The position numbers and the translations under genes were made by a program. From Manduca sexta (lineage: Eukaryota; Arthropoda; Insecta; Lepidoptera; Sphingidae), in assembly GCF_014839805.1 (NCBI RefSeq), contig NC_051126.1:10858609-10922608 (forward strand): a stretch of DNA of 64,000 nucleotides. The letters run 5' to 3'. The notes beneath the pieces were generated by a model. The model did not search any database and was not told where the DNA came from. It worked only from the letters and a program-made list of their open reading frames with translations. Shown one piece after another: positions 1 through 10,257 of this stretch; the stretch's first letter is position 1, and every line of letters begins with the position of its first letter.

Positions 1-317
1 TCTAGATTGGCTTTCCAGATCGGGCAACACTAGTAAAAAAACTAAAGTAAATGCTTTCTGCTACGTGCTTGAGAAAGGATGCGTCAAGAGCCTAATTAGA
101 AGCCGAAATCCGGCTTTAGATAGGAACGTTCTCTAACCTAATACCAGGCATAATCAGAACTCATATTTTTTAAAATTTATTTAAAACATACATCAATTAA
201 ACTTAAAATTATGCAATTAATAAAAATTAAAGTTAGTAGATTGGTAGCTATTTGTAAAAGTTATTTATTATAATTAATATAAGTACTTTAATTGATTAAA
301 AAATAGATTCAATATTA
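1..317. other. AT-rich noncoding DNA
   Basis: I see no gene, recognisable repeat or structured element here. The stretch is A+T-rich and leads into the SINE pile that begins near 318. Confidence 0.5.
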
Positions 318-716
318 ACACACACTCACATCTTGTATTCCCGAAGGGGAAGGCCGAGGCGCAACTGCTGCACCCACTTTCCGCCGTATACATGCTGTTC
401 CCCGATGTGCAAGGAAGCGAGCCTATCGCTAAATCCAGCACAAACTCCAGGTCCCAAGCTGTTAATAATAAATAATAATATCAGCGCTGTATATACTGTA
501 TATACTGTCTCACTGCTGGACACCGCCCTCCTCTACTGAGAGGGCTCTAGGTCTCAGTCCACCACGCAGCTCTAGTGCGGGTTGGTAGTCTTCACATACC
601 TTGGAAATTATGATACCAAACTGATACTGAGCACAAAACCCATTATCACTTTGTTCGACCCGGGGATTGAACCCGAGACCTAAGCATTGCAGTCGTACCG
701 TAATACACGCCAAGGC
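318..716 (-). mobile_element. SINE A copy, split by a SINE B insertion
   Basis: This is a tRNA-derived SINE read on the minus strand. The tail hairpin (cccgaagggg) is near 340, the middle body runs to 461, and the head (B-box complement ggattgaaccc, then the A-box region) resumes at 615-716. The interruption at 462-614 is a SINE B copy flanked by near-identical 9-mers (cccaagctg at 453-461 and accaaactg at 615-623), read as a target-site duplication. The assignment rests on alignment with the better preserved copies at 31,251 and 53,925. Confidence 0.75.
462..614 (-). mobile_element. SINE B fragment inserted in SINE A
   Basis: The insert begins with an ATT-rich tail (ttaataataaataat) and continues with the body containing ctgtatatactgtc and tcagtccaccacgc. 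It matches the 3' part of the fuller copy at 42,520-42,836. The tRNA-like head is absent, so this is a 5'-truncated copy, as expected for target-primed reverse transcription. Confidence 0.75.
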
Positions 717-1009
717 TTTTTTTATCGTTTTGAATGACGAGACGAGCTTGCTATTCGCCCGATACGACAGCCCATAAACAGTAGAAACACCATCCAACAC
801 CTTGAATTACAAAGTATTGCTTGGTATTCCAATGCGCTCGCCATCCTGAGACGTGAGATGTTAAGTCTCATTATGATCAGTAGTTACACTGGCTATAATG
901 TCTTTTAAACAGGAACACAACAGTTATTACACAGCTGCTTTACGACAGAAATAGACATTGCGGTGGTAACTACCCAGGCGGACTCACACATATGAGACAC
1001 CTACCACCA
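717..1009 (-). mobile_element. Repeat C, near full length
   Basis: This A-tailed repeat lies on the minus strand. It opens with a T-run, then gacgagacgagcttgc, aacaccatccaacacc and gagatgttaagtct, and ends with cctaccacc. It abuts the SINE A head, so its tail begins exactly where SINE A ends. Its sequence resembles the 3' end of lepidopteran non-LTR retrotransposons, so it may be a 5'-truncated LINE or a SINE sharing that end. Confidence 0.75.
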
Positions 1010-1351
1010 GTAAAAGGCCGTCTTAAAATCAAATAATAAAGTACCTGAGCCCACAACGTCTTCTGTGTGGCCCCAGATCTATCTTAATCTGTTAATGCCC
1101 ATTCCGTAACACAGAACACGCGCGACGCGTGTGACCCGTCTCTCCAGCGTGTCCACCTGTCCCCGACTTATTCTATATGTTACTAAATAAACCTTCATAT
1201 AACTCATTCACGTGTTTCCTTCTAAAATATTTAATACACAGGCACGATAAATCTACCTTTTTATTATACATATAAGTAGATAGATAATCAAAGGAACTTG
1301 GAAAAACACTGGGGAATTAGATATGAATCTTTGGCGATCACCATCATAAAC
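1010..1351. other. Noncoding spacer
   Basis: I see no ORF and no assigned repeat. Nothing further is supported here. Confidence 0.4.
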
Positions 1352-1361
1352 ACATAGTCAT

Positions 1362-1741
1362 TTTGACATTGCGTTGTAAATGTAATCACATGATTGTCTT
1401 TGACTCTGTTAACGTTGTGCCAAATATTATGCATGAGTAATAAATATTTGCACCAAAGATCTCTGTTTAATTTTCCCTTTTTTTACCAGTGTACAGTCTA
1501 ATACGGTATGTTCGTGAGTATATTTCTGGCTGAAAGAGTGATGTTGCCGATGTGACAATTTCTCTTATACCTAGTAGTAATAGCAGCATTAGGACGTATA
1601 TAATTAAAATTCGTTTTATTGCTGTTCATTTTGTCCGAAACTTCCACTTTTTTATTTGACATGACATTCCGGGTAACTTCTTGTACAGTAATTATATTGA
1701 AAAAATAAGCATGTGATTTCGTTTTGTAACGCAATGTCAAA
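1362..1741. mobile_element. Candidate MITE with about 35-bp terminal inverted repeats
   Basis: The left arm at 1362-1395 contains ttgacattgcgttgtaaa followed by aatcacatg. The right arm at 1711-1741 is its complement with a few changes (catgtgatttcg, then ttgtaacgcaatgtcaa). The interior has no transposase-like reading frame. The layout is that of a non-autonomous DNA transposon. The superfamily is not clear because I cannot fix the ends or the target duplication. Confidence 0.45.
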
Positions 1742-1744
1742 TAA

Positions 1745-2223
1745 CGCTATATAGGAAGAAACATCTTACAGTATTAATAAGATTCACGTGCAAAAGTATC
1801 CATTGAAGTTGAAACATTCGGAGGTCGTTTGTCTTGCATGCTCATGATCGATGTCAAAGCCGGGGCAAACATGGGTGAGTTTTTGCCATGTCGCCAGGTA
1901 ATTTGCTGGAATTCCCCCGGGTCAACTGAAAATGTTTTCCCCTTGATTATTTGCACCATCTATCAATCTTATCAAGAAGGTTTACGACATTATAAATATT
2001 TGTATCGAAACGTGCAATGAATTGGTTAGTGGAAATGGGCAAAACATTATGTTGTAAACATAATGCGGTTATGTTAATACTAAATGCCTTACTAATTCAA
2101 TTTATAGGGACAATAAACGGTTACATGTTAAGTTATATTGTACATTAATCTTAATGTATACAATACACTTAGCCCACACCATTCTCCACATATTGGCATA
2201 ATATAGAATTAAGAATATATTAA
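1745..2223. other. AT-rich noncoding DNA
   Basis: Short overlapping ORFs on both strands have no recognisable domain and look like chance. No repeat is assigned. Confidence 0.4.
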
Positions 2224-2525
2224 AATGAAACTATTTTTCGGATTTTATCACGATATTTTATATACTTATTATAATTTTCTCTCGACACGAAGACTTTGCA
2301 GCCTTCATGAACACAGGGGGGCTGATGTGTGGGTCGTTCGAAAAGTCAAAGTTGTAATATCTACCAACCTTTTACAATTAAATAACATTTTTCTTTTTCG
2401 AAATGTTACAAAATTTTTCTTCTTCAAGACGTTGAGAGAAAATATGTAATAAAAAACCGCAATAAAATCCGATAACTAATTTTACTTTAATGTCTAACAT
2501 TCGCGTAAACACAAGAATTCATTAT
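2224..2525 (+). mobile_element. MITE F, diverged copy
   Basis: The left arm reads ttttcggattttatcacg...ataattttctc, then gaagactttgcagcc. The right arm carries gagagaaaatatgtaat and ccgcaataaaatccg, the inverted counterpart, followed by ctaacattcgcgtaaac. The two arms can fold on each other. Other copies lie at 11,400, 25,672, 26,815 and 63,660. Confidence 0.6.
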
Positions 2526-2799
2526 TTATAAAAATTACCCCAGAGCAGTCATAGGTAGGTATACAATGTTGCCTTATATTTCTACCATAAAGTATGCACG
2601 ATATACAACATTGCAAGACAAATTTACACCTTGTAAAATAGATTGGCTGTCACAGATATATGAAACGTTAATTATTTTATTGCAGTTAATTTCACATAAT
2701 CAAAGTTATTAATGATGGTTCCATTAAAAAAACATGTACTTCTTTTCTTATTTGTTATCTTACTTATATTAAAAATGCGAAAGGTGTGAAAATGTTGAT

Positions 2800-2995
2800 A
2801 TATTCGGTAGAAGTAAACGCAACAACAGCTGAACGGATTTGGATGAAAATTTACACACAGGTAGACCATGCCCTGGATTAACACATAGGCTACTTTTTAT
2901 TCCAGTAATTTTCTCCCTTGACAAATTATGGATTTTTAATCAGATTGTTTTAGTAGATGGCGCTGGCATCGCGCCTGTAGCTCTATGAATCATTA
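2800..2995 (+). repeat. Helitron-like interspersed repeat fragment
   Basis: The text aacagctgaacggatttgg, accatgccctggattaac and gtagatggcgctggcatc is of the kind found in lepidopteran non-autonomous Helitrons. Neither terminus could be placed, so the class is inferred from style only. Confidence 0.35.
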
Positions 2996-3069
2996 CAGTA
3001 CCTTAATGATTTTTGTAGCGAGAAACACTATATGAGGTAGTACCACGAGCATCACCTCAAGTTAAATAA

Positions 3070-3252
3070 TGTTCCTAAAAAAACGTTTCCTAAAAAATCT
3101 TTAAAACTACGCAACGGATTTTGATGCGGTTTTTTTAATAGACAGAGTGATTCAAGAGGAAGGTTTATATGTATAATAATAACATCTATTAAATAGTGGA
3201 GAAATACTGTTATTTTGTTATGTTATACCCGTGCGAAGCCAGAGCGGGCCGC
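3070..3252 (+). mobile_element. Helitron-like element, 3' part
   Basis: It contains acgcaacggattttgatgcg, gtgattcaagaggaagg and a terminal block ending cccgtgcgaagcc...gggccgctat. The terminal CTAG seems changed to CTAT. A related, better ended copy is at 16,635-17,078. Confidence 0.5.
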
Positions 3253-3646
3253 TATGTTTTTATGTACAACGTTCACAGTTTTTCTGTAGTGCAGCACCAG
3301 CAAAATTCACTATATTACTAATATATTTACAAACTAGTCCAGGTTTGCTTAGGACGAGTAGTTTCTGACGCAGCCCATTTCGGGGGAGCCCATTCACGAA
3401 GTTACTTTGTGTATTATCTTAACGATTGTAATGCGGGACCGCTGCGTATTTAGGAGACCACGCTTGGGAATGCGCGCGTTAACATATGGTTTTATAAAAC
3501 TTTGTAAGAGGGTGTCATATTTTGACTGAGAATTTGTTTTGTGACTCGCCATATTGTTTACAATTTTACTGATTTACTTTCGTCGAACTTATAGCATTAT
3601 AGTGTTACTTTTTCTATAGCAGGCACATTATCTACTCATAATTAAA

Positions 3647-3807
3647 AGGGTAGTTGACTGCTTCTTTAAAAATAAATAAAAGAATTTTCAAAATCGTATC
3701 ATTGATATTTTGTGGATGGGCTGTCAAATAATAGTAATAAGAGATTGACATATTATTTTCTATTACAATTAAAATAATGTACAAAATCAAACATAAGAAA
3801 CTACCCT
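3647..3807. mobile_element. Small MITE with AGGGTAGTT ends
   Basis: The segment begins AGGGTAGTTGAC and ends GAAACTACCCT, so the outer 9 bp are a perfect inverted repeat. The 161-bp length and AT-rich interior without an ORF fit a MITE. Flanks are A+T-rich, and a TA or TTA target duplication is possible but not certain. Confidence 0.5.
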
Positions 3808-4204
3808 ATTATAAATAACGACATTTACAAACTATTACATATTAACTAAAAAGATGGGGACTCAGAACGTCCTTGGTCATTGATTGTCATTTGTCCTATA
3901 TTTTCGATTTTTTTATTTATTTCCTATATCAGATCCTACGGGTTAATGCAGAAGAGCTATGGATACCTACAGGAGGTGGCACGCAATTTAAACCATGCCC
4001 CAGGCGACACAGTTTGTAGAAAGGTAATTTCACGCACTGATCTTCTGTTTTAATCGCCTTACATATCCAATAAGGCCATTGGTTTTTACGACAATTTGCA
4101 CATGCTAATAGCAGTTGGTTGGTAATCGGTTTATTGATTAATCAGCTTCGCAAAACCACGTTTTCCTGATCTTAGTGCCAAGTGACCTTAATTATATAAA
4201 AAAC

Positions 4205-4440
4205 AATAGTTTACGATGTTTGTTAGAAATAAACGAACCAATCGCTAAACAGATTATGATGAAATTTGACACACTGATGGAACATAGCCTAGATTATTAA
4301 TGGCTACTTATTTCATTTTTTACCCTGGATAAGTGTTTATTTATCTGCTTTTTCTCTAATTAAAGGTGTTAATGTTTACTTACACCTTTAATTCGAGAAA
4401 GAGCATTCGTGTAGGCGAAACCGCGCTACAACTCAGGTAA
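4205..4440 (+). repeat. Repeat remnant containing a 22-bp-stem hairpin
   Basis: The first half (gaaatttgacacactgatgg, acatagcctagatt) resembles Helitron-type repeats of this window. Within it, 4348-4403 is an inverted repeat whose arms include tctctaattaaaggtgt and acacctttaattcgaga, with two mismatches over 22 bp and a loop of about 12 nt. Confidence 0.4.
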
Positions 4441-4559
4441 CAGAACCATTGATGGCCTGCTTAAAAATAAAATCATTCCATGAAAAAAAAATAGAAAAAT
4501 ACTCCAATAAATCACAAGATATCAACTACATGTTATGAAATTAAGTAGGTAATATAAAA

Positions 4560-4631
4560 AGGGGCCTTTACCCCAAAAAGTATCCCAGAAAACCTTCTTC
4601 ACGCAGGCGGAGCTGCGAGTGAAGGTTAGTT
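4560..4631 (+). mobile_element. Helitron 3' end, diverged
   Basis: It carries atcccagaaaacc, then a GC hairpin (gcaggcggagctgcg) and gtgaaggttagt, which matches the layout of the CTAG-ended Helitrons elsewhere in the window. The terminal CTAG has become TTAG. Confidence 0.45.
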
Positions 4632-4908
4632 TCTTACAAAATATTTACCAATTCTCGTTGGCGAAACAGGTGCACGCGATCAAAATACCTATCCACGAAA
4701 AGAATATATTCTGCTCAAGTTTGATCCGGATTAATCTTTTGCCAATTATTTGATCCCTTACGCCGCGGCCGTAATCTTGATTCTTTCCAAATCGTGTTAA
4801 GAATACGCGCCGATTAACTATCGACAAATTGGTAATGTGATAAATGACTTAAGTTATTGCGATGTAGTGAACATAGGCTGAATAATAGTATGACGAATTA
4901 CATTCATT

Positions 4909-4958
4909 GGTATTAATTAGATCATGATTAGATTAGATCATGGTATTAATTAGATCGG
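4909..4958. repeat. Short tandem repeat, 33-bp period
   Basis: The unit ggtattaattagatc starts at 4909 and again at 4942, giving one and a half units just upstream of an E copy. Confidence 0.6.
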
Positions 4959-4961
4959 TTA

Positions 4962-5208
4962 TTTTTATGCGGACACGACAAAATGACCCCACTGACACCT
5001 GATGATAAGTAAAGTGGGGTCCAATAGAATGCCGACTGACGAGAGATGATTACCCTACAGCAGTCGACACAATGATGCCGGCCTGTTAGAACTGGATATA
5101 CGGCTGATCCCGGAACGCGACACACTTACTTGAGCCACTATGGCGGGTTTTAACACTTGTAAAGTGGTCGCTATCCGGGCGGATATAAAATATATCCTAC
5201 AACCACCA
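4962..5208 (-). mobile_element. Repeat E, near full length
   Basis: On the minus strand the element runs from ggtggt-type start (complement near 5205) with the ggatatattttatatcc palindrome to an A-rich tail (complement of tttttatgcgg at 4963). It carries a GTCGAC-type hairpin (5049-5090) and a terminal ccccact/agtgggg hairpin (4985-5025). No ORF is conserved between copies, so it is noncoding. Confidence 0.75.
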
Positions 5209-5734
5209 GGTTAAACACTATGTATAGTTATTATAAAACCTGCCGGGTGGTTTGCTGTTAATATCCGTTATTGATACCTAATTTTATATTCTAGGTTATG
5301 ATGGATCTTATCAAATTTAAATTTAGAACGAAGACGGTAATAATTGTCTTACTAATCCATAAAAACACCATAAATTCGTCTAATAAATTGCTTAGCACGA
5401 AAACATGCGTAATGTATAAACTAAAAGTAATTTCAACAAATTCATATAAACCAAATGATCATAAATTCTCTTAAGTTTAATCAAAAGGAGATGTTAATCT
5501 CTGATGCGGCGGTCTTCGAAATGCACTATTGTTCAAGTTCTGTCCTGAGAGACCATTTCCCGAATGGTTTCAATCCACCAAAACGTCAAATTAGCACAAG
5601 ATTCCGTAGAATCCCTAAGAATTTAATTCAAACTTTGGCACCGGCAAATTGCATTTTGATTTCTATCTTGCCGTTGTAATTTTCAAGATTGTAAGTCTTT
5701 GTTTTTTATCTTTGAAATCTATTTGTTACCATTA
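5209..5734. other. Noncoding DNA with one unsupported ORF
   Basis: A 74-codon frame at 5455-5679 has no recognisable domain, no repeat match within the window and no splice context. I treat it as chance. Confidence 0.4.
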
Positions 5735-5797
5735 GTGGCGAAGCGTCCATAAAACTCGATTCCTAACGGCTTCCCTTTTGTAAACTATTAAAATAAA
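5735..5797 (+). repeat. Repeat D, 5' fragment
   Basis: It contains agtggcgaagcgtcc and cgattcctaacggcttccc, the first 60 bp of family D, then unrelated AT-rich sequence. Confidence 0.6.
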
Positions 5798-6705
5798 TTA
5801 TAATATTAATAAATAAATAATTAATATTTATTGCACAGTGGGCTAAAATCGAATTATTAATAGTTTATTTTGTTTCGACTTCCCTTTCGGAAATATTCCA
5901 CTAGTAACCATTATAATACTAAAAAGTGGGAACGTATGGCGCGTTACTGTGCTATATTTAAGATAATTTGTTGAATTATTTTGATATTGTTTCCCATCTT
6001 AAGATTAATTCTATAGAGATATTCGATCTTAACTAGAAACTCAACATTGGCATAAAGAAAAAAAAAAACAAAATTACGAAATTTAAAAATAAATTAGCTA
6101 ACATCAGTTAATTCAAGCGAAAATGTCTTAAAACATTTTTATTTTTTAATTCAGTTAGTCTATACAAGTTGCAGGCTTGGAAAATTCTTACAAACGGACT
6201 TATCTGTGTCCGATTTTTATCAAGAAAATTTAATGCTTTAACTTGCCACGTATTGTTCTTGCACAACCTGGATTACGTCAGCCCTTATCACGATACACAT
6301 AAGTCGATTTCCCTAGTTTGTCAGTACAAGTACTGAATCGCCCAACCGTAAACATTAAACAACTTTTAACTGCGCTTTGAGCCGCTTAACTATGCGTTGA
6401 AAACTTTTCACGATTTTAATAACGCTGTAATTTATAAGAGAACTGAAATAAAAGAATTAGGTCGGTGTCTCTTCATTTCTTTGAATGCATTTATGCTTTT
6501 TATAACAATTTGTTACAATGAAAACTTTAATGTCGACATAATTTTATAAGTACTTTGGAAAACAAATGGACTAGTCTGCAGTTAAAGTGATCTTTAATTA
6601 TCTTTCAATTTATTTCAGAAAATTTATTCTAACTTGTTTTAATGGTTTAATACTACGCTTAGGTATTGGGGTGAATAAACTTGTGGTAAACAAGATTATA
6701 TGAGG
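5798..6705. other. AT-rich noncoding DNA
   Basis: Nothing recognised. A-runs and ataaat clusters dominate. Confidence 0.4.
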
Positions 6706-6707
6706 AG

Positions 6708-6887
6708 ATGGAGAAATATAATTTATATCCACCCGTATAGCGATCACCGTACACAAGGTTTAAATACCCGCCATAGTGGCCCACGTAAGTGTGTCGCGTT
6801 CCAGGATTAGCCTGTGTATATGCCGTTCCTGCAGCCCGGCATAATTGTGTCGACTGTCGCGGGGTAATCATCGGGGTAATCAAGTCC
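6708..6887 (+). mobile_element. Repeat E, 3'-shortened copy
   Basis: It contains tttatatccacccgtatagc, ccgccatagtggcccacg and gtcgactgtcgcggggtaat, then stops shortly after the GTCGAC block, so the terminal hairpin is missing. The line up with E copies at 4962 and 55,557 is clear. Confidence 0.7.
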
Positions 6888-7912
6888 ATATTTTAGAATC
6901 TATGATACGCATAAATACCTACAATATTAAATCGCTAGCGTTCCAAACATTACAAAATCGTATATACTCATTTAATATAACCTTTAAACCACCCTTTCAA
7001 ACATAAAAGCCTAATTCACTGAAATCATAAAAAGAAAATAACAGTTTATATTGTAAGAAAAATAAGTCTTTCACATTTTAATATCACATAACGGTTGCTC
7101 TAGACATTGTACTTAACTTTATTCAAATATATCGCCAAAAGGTCCATTATTTGAAGTAATCCCATTTGACGCCGCTCAGTGATACATATATCACACATTA
7201 TGTATATGAACAGTTTATAAAAAATGCAAGGCTATTTTGTGACCATTTATAACAATTTATTTTTCATTTTGATAGAGCACTTTGTCTTTCGTTTATGAAA
7301 GGTTTTCTTTTTAAAACACACAACTTATACACCACCAAAACAGAATTTTCTCAATTATTCCTCATAAGTCGGCACTTACTCGTCGACACTATTACGTGAA
7401 TGGTAACTTTATATATAATACTGCAAATAGTGAAAATTATATTTATCCTCTTACCCTAAATAAATGTACGCATAGAACTAGGAATTGGCTTCGAAACAAA
7501 AACTATGATGAAACTGAGCAAATTATTACATAATTCATAAAGTACTATACATACCTGCAGACACACTCACACACATATTAACTCATATGTAAATAAATAG
7601 GTACCATGATTCTAATTGTACCGTGGTTATATATAAATGTTTATTTTTATTTTAAAATTATATTTCTCTACCTTAATAACGGCTATTGTAGCACACATGT
7701 ACTTTTGCGAATAAATGTATTATTAAATTATATTTAACTGCTCAGGGTGAAGGACGCTGACGGCTGTGGCACAGTTAATACTGGTACAGCCGCCAACGAC
7801 ATACTCTAAATAAATAATAATATTGCATAGTAGTTGATCTCTTGAATAATTGTAAGAGTATTTATTTGTTAAATTTTAAATTCTTGTATTAAATAAATAA
7901 ATAAAAATAAAA
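6888..7912. other. AT-rich noncoding DNA
   Basis: Only a small GC-richer block stands out, near 7741-7800, with an inverted pair ggctgt/acagcc. No gene or assigned family. Confidence 0.4.
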
Positions 7913-8190
7913 TTATAATTCTTTACCAAGTGAGTACCTAGTAATTATTGCCTTAGGAGTCTGCCGTGGGGGGGGGGGAGAGGCAGACGCACACCGTCCA
8001 ACTTGTTCGCCGTTCCTAGTGCGGTGTGTTTTTCGAATCCGCGATATGAAATGATACGAACCTATCGCCAACTCAGGCACAACTACAAATGTCAGGTAAC
8101 TAACATGTATTTTCCAAATCGATAAATTCACGTTGCACATCCCGGGAATCGAACCTACACTCTTACGATTTACAAGACATACACGATTCT
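7913..8190 (-). mobile_element. Diverged tRNA-derived SINE-like repeat
   Basis: Near 8141-8155 the + strand reads cccgggaatcgaacctac, the complement of a Pol III B box (ggttcgattcccggg). The body carries cctatcgccaactcaggc, which recalls SINE A. The far end has a run of eleven G's (7968-7978). I cannot say if this is a distinct family or a diverged A copy. Confidence 0.45.
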
Positions 8191-8742
8191 ATATACTAAA
8201 AAACATATATTCAATTTAGGCGCCACGTAGACATTAGTTCCATAATAGTGCAGTATTTCTGACAACAAGTTGACAGCAACTACGCTTAGAGATTATCCCT
8301 CACAAACTTAGAAACTTAACCTCTTTTTAATATTAGAGGAGATTAGGAACATTCTTCATTATCGTTCCGTTCAAATCGTGAGATCTCAAATTGAATTCCC
8401 AATTCGGGAATGCTTAAGTGGATTTTCCGTTCGTAAAACATTATCTGCTTAGGATTTGCCTCTGATTTGGCAATGGATTCAGCTCCTGCCATGGAACGAA
8501 AAGCGATGAAAGAAATAAACCATAAAATATAGAACCCATCCGAAAAATTAAATAAATAGTAAATGTAATAAAAACTGTGTCTTTTGTATTTTAAAATTAC
8601 CCTAAAAATTATCAGTGCATGTACGACGGCGGTGCCACGCTGACGACAGTTTTTGAAAATGGAAGGTCGAATGGCGATTTTGTTATTTTTAAAGCCATTT
8701 ACTACTTACTACCTTTTTTGTTATAAATATACGATATACAAT
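8191..8742. other. Noncoding DNA
   Basis: No gene or assigned repeat. A short ORF beginning at 8653 runs into the SINE B copy and is not considered real. Confidence 0.4.
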
Positions 8743-8935
8743 ACTGAGGAAACCTGCGTATCTGAGAAGTTCTTTATAGAAACTTTGAGGGGGTATGAAA
8801 TCTACCAATCTGCAGTAGGCCAGCGTGGTGAACTATGGCCTAACGCCTCTCAGTAGTAAACGAGCCCCGTCCCAGCATTCAGGCAGTATATAGTATAGAT
8901 TTGATACATATATTATTATTATACTTAAGGCATGT
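8743..8935 (+). mobile_element. SINE B, 5'-truncated
   Basis: It has aacctgcgtatctgagaag, gtaggccagcgtggtgaac and an ATT-rich tail (attattattat) at the end. The tRNA-like head is missing. It is the only copy of B on the + strand that I found. Confidence 0.7.
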
Positions 8936-9250
8936 TGACTCCGCACAAACAGCTATGGCAGCAATAACACGAAATACACACAGTTTCAAGATGTTTACCG
9001 TCTATGACAATAATTGAAACTCCATATTATATTGGAGGTACTTACAACTGCGTACCGTCGAAGTTGACTAACCAGGCAAGTAGGCTTAAACTCCAAGTCA
9101 AATCCTATTTACGACACGTTTGAAAAGTGTAGTCAACCCCACATTGAACTTGGAAAAAATTAGGTATAAAAGTTAAAGTTAACTATGCTTTGATTAATAA
9201 ATTATTTGATAATAATAAGCTGGTAATATTAAACGTTTTAATAGATCGAC

Positions 9251-9895
9251 TTGTGGTAGTCTCATATGTGAGAGTCCGCCTGGGTAGGTACCACCACAAT
9301 GTCTATTTCTGCCGCCCAGCAGCAGTGTGTGGTCACTGTTGCGTTCCGTTCTGAAGAACACAGTATCTAAAAACTGGACATAAAACTTAACATCTCATGT
9401 CTCGAAATGGCGAGCGCAGTGGAATACCAAACAATACTTTGTAATTCAAGGTGTTGGGTGGTGTTTCTACTGTTTATGGAATTCGTATCGCTAACCAGCG
9501 GGGAAGGATTCATGTAACCCGATTCCTGTTCCCTTTCTTAATTTATGTGAACTCTAATGGTCAATTCTCTTTATTTTAAAGGTATTTTATTTACATATTT
9601 ACATATACATTTAAAAAAAAACATACATATAAAAATATAAAGAAGACTCAAGTACCAGGCCACCGGCGGTTAGAGATTCAAAGTGAGGAATCTCCTCACA
9701 ATGCGCGCCGTGTCCAGCAATACTGCCTAATTACTGAACTCTAATTATCATTAGAACGATTTTCATACCGCTTTTATGCATATTAGTACCTAAATGTTCG
9801 GTCTGGTCCCCTTTCGAAAAATTACGTCCTTGCCACTGTCGCTTACCATCCGACGAACAGCAAGCTCGTCTCATCATTCAAAGCAATAAAAAAAC
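9251..9895 (+). mobile_element. Repeat C, split by a D insertion
   Basis: The first part, 9251-9497, holds agagtccgcctgggtagg, caatgtctatttctgccg and tggtgtttctactgtttatgg. The 3' end resumes at 9837 (gcttaccatccgacgaac, aagctcgtctc) and finishes in caataaaaaaa. The 339 bp between are a D element. The junction 12-mers tatcgctaacca (9486-9497) and tgtcgcttacca (9837-9848) are the target duplication. Confidence 0.8.
9498..9836 (+). mobile_element. Repeat D inserted into repeat C
   Basis: It starts with the family D head (aacccgattcctgttccc) and ends with the D tail (cccctttcgaaaaattacg, ccttgccac). The middle holds A-rich and unrelated text not seen in the other D copies, so it may itself carry a small extra insertion. 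The 12-bp duplication of host sequence gives both boundaries. Confidence 0.7.
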
Positions 9896-10061
9896 AAAAT
9901 TTCCGTGATATCGTGTTTAAATATAATTAAATGCAAGTTTTGTGCACACCAGCCCAGACTTTACTCAGGCTGCATAAACATTGTAGTCGCGAACGCTACA
10001 ATGAAGGCGCGCCAAATTGTACGCTCGGAGCTAGGAATGTTCATATAATATCTATTGTTGC

Positions 10062-10257
10062 ATTGGTGGATATATTTTATATCCGCCCGCATAGCGAGTA
10101 CGTACACAGGGTGTTAAAACCTGCCATAGAAGCGTAAGTGTGTCGCGCTCCAGGATCAACCAGTGTATATCCGGTTCCAACAGGGCGGCATATTTCTGCC
10201 GACTGTTGAGGGGTAATCATCTCTCTTCAGTCGCTACTCTATTGGCGTGCCCGTATA
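10062..10257 (+). mobile_element. Repeat E, internally shortened
   Basis: It begins ggtggatatattttatatcc, has ctccaggatcaaccagtg and gaggggtaatcatctctc, and ends with ggcgtgcccgtataaaaa. The terminal ccccact/agtgggg hairpin is deleted, but the A-rich tail shows the true 3' end of the family. Confidence 0.7.

Noticed and set aside
4985..5025. Hammerhead ribozyme because of ctgatga in repeat E
   Set aside because: The second conserved core strand (GAAA at the right place) is missing and other E copies do not keep ctgatga.
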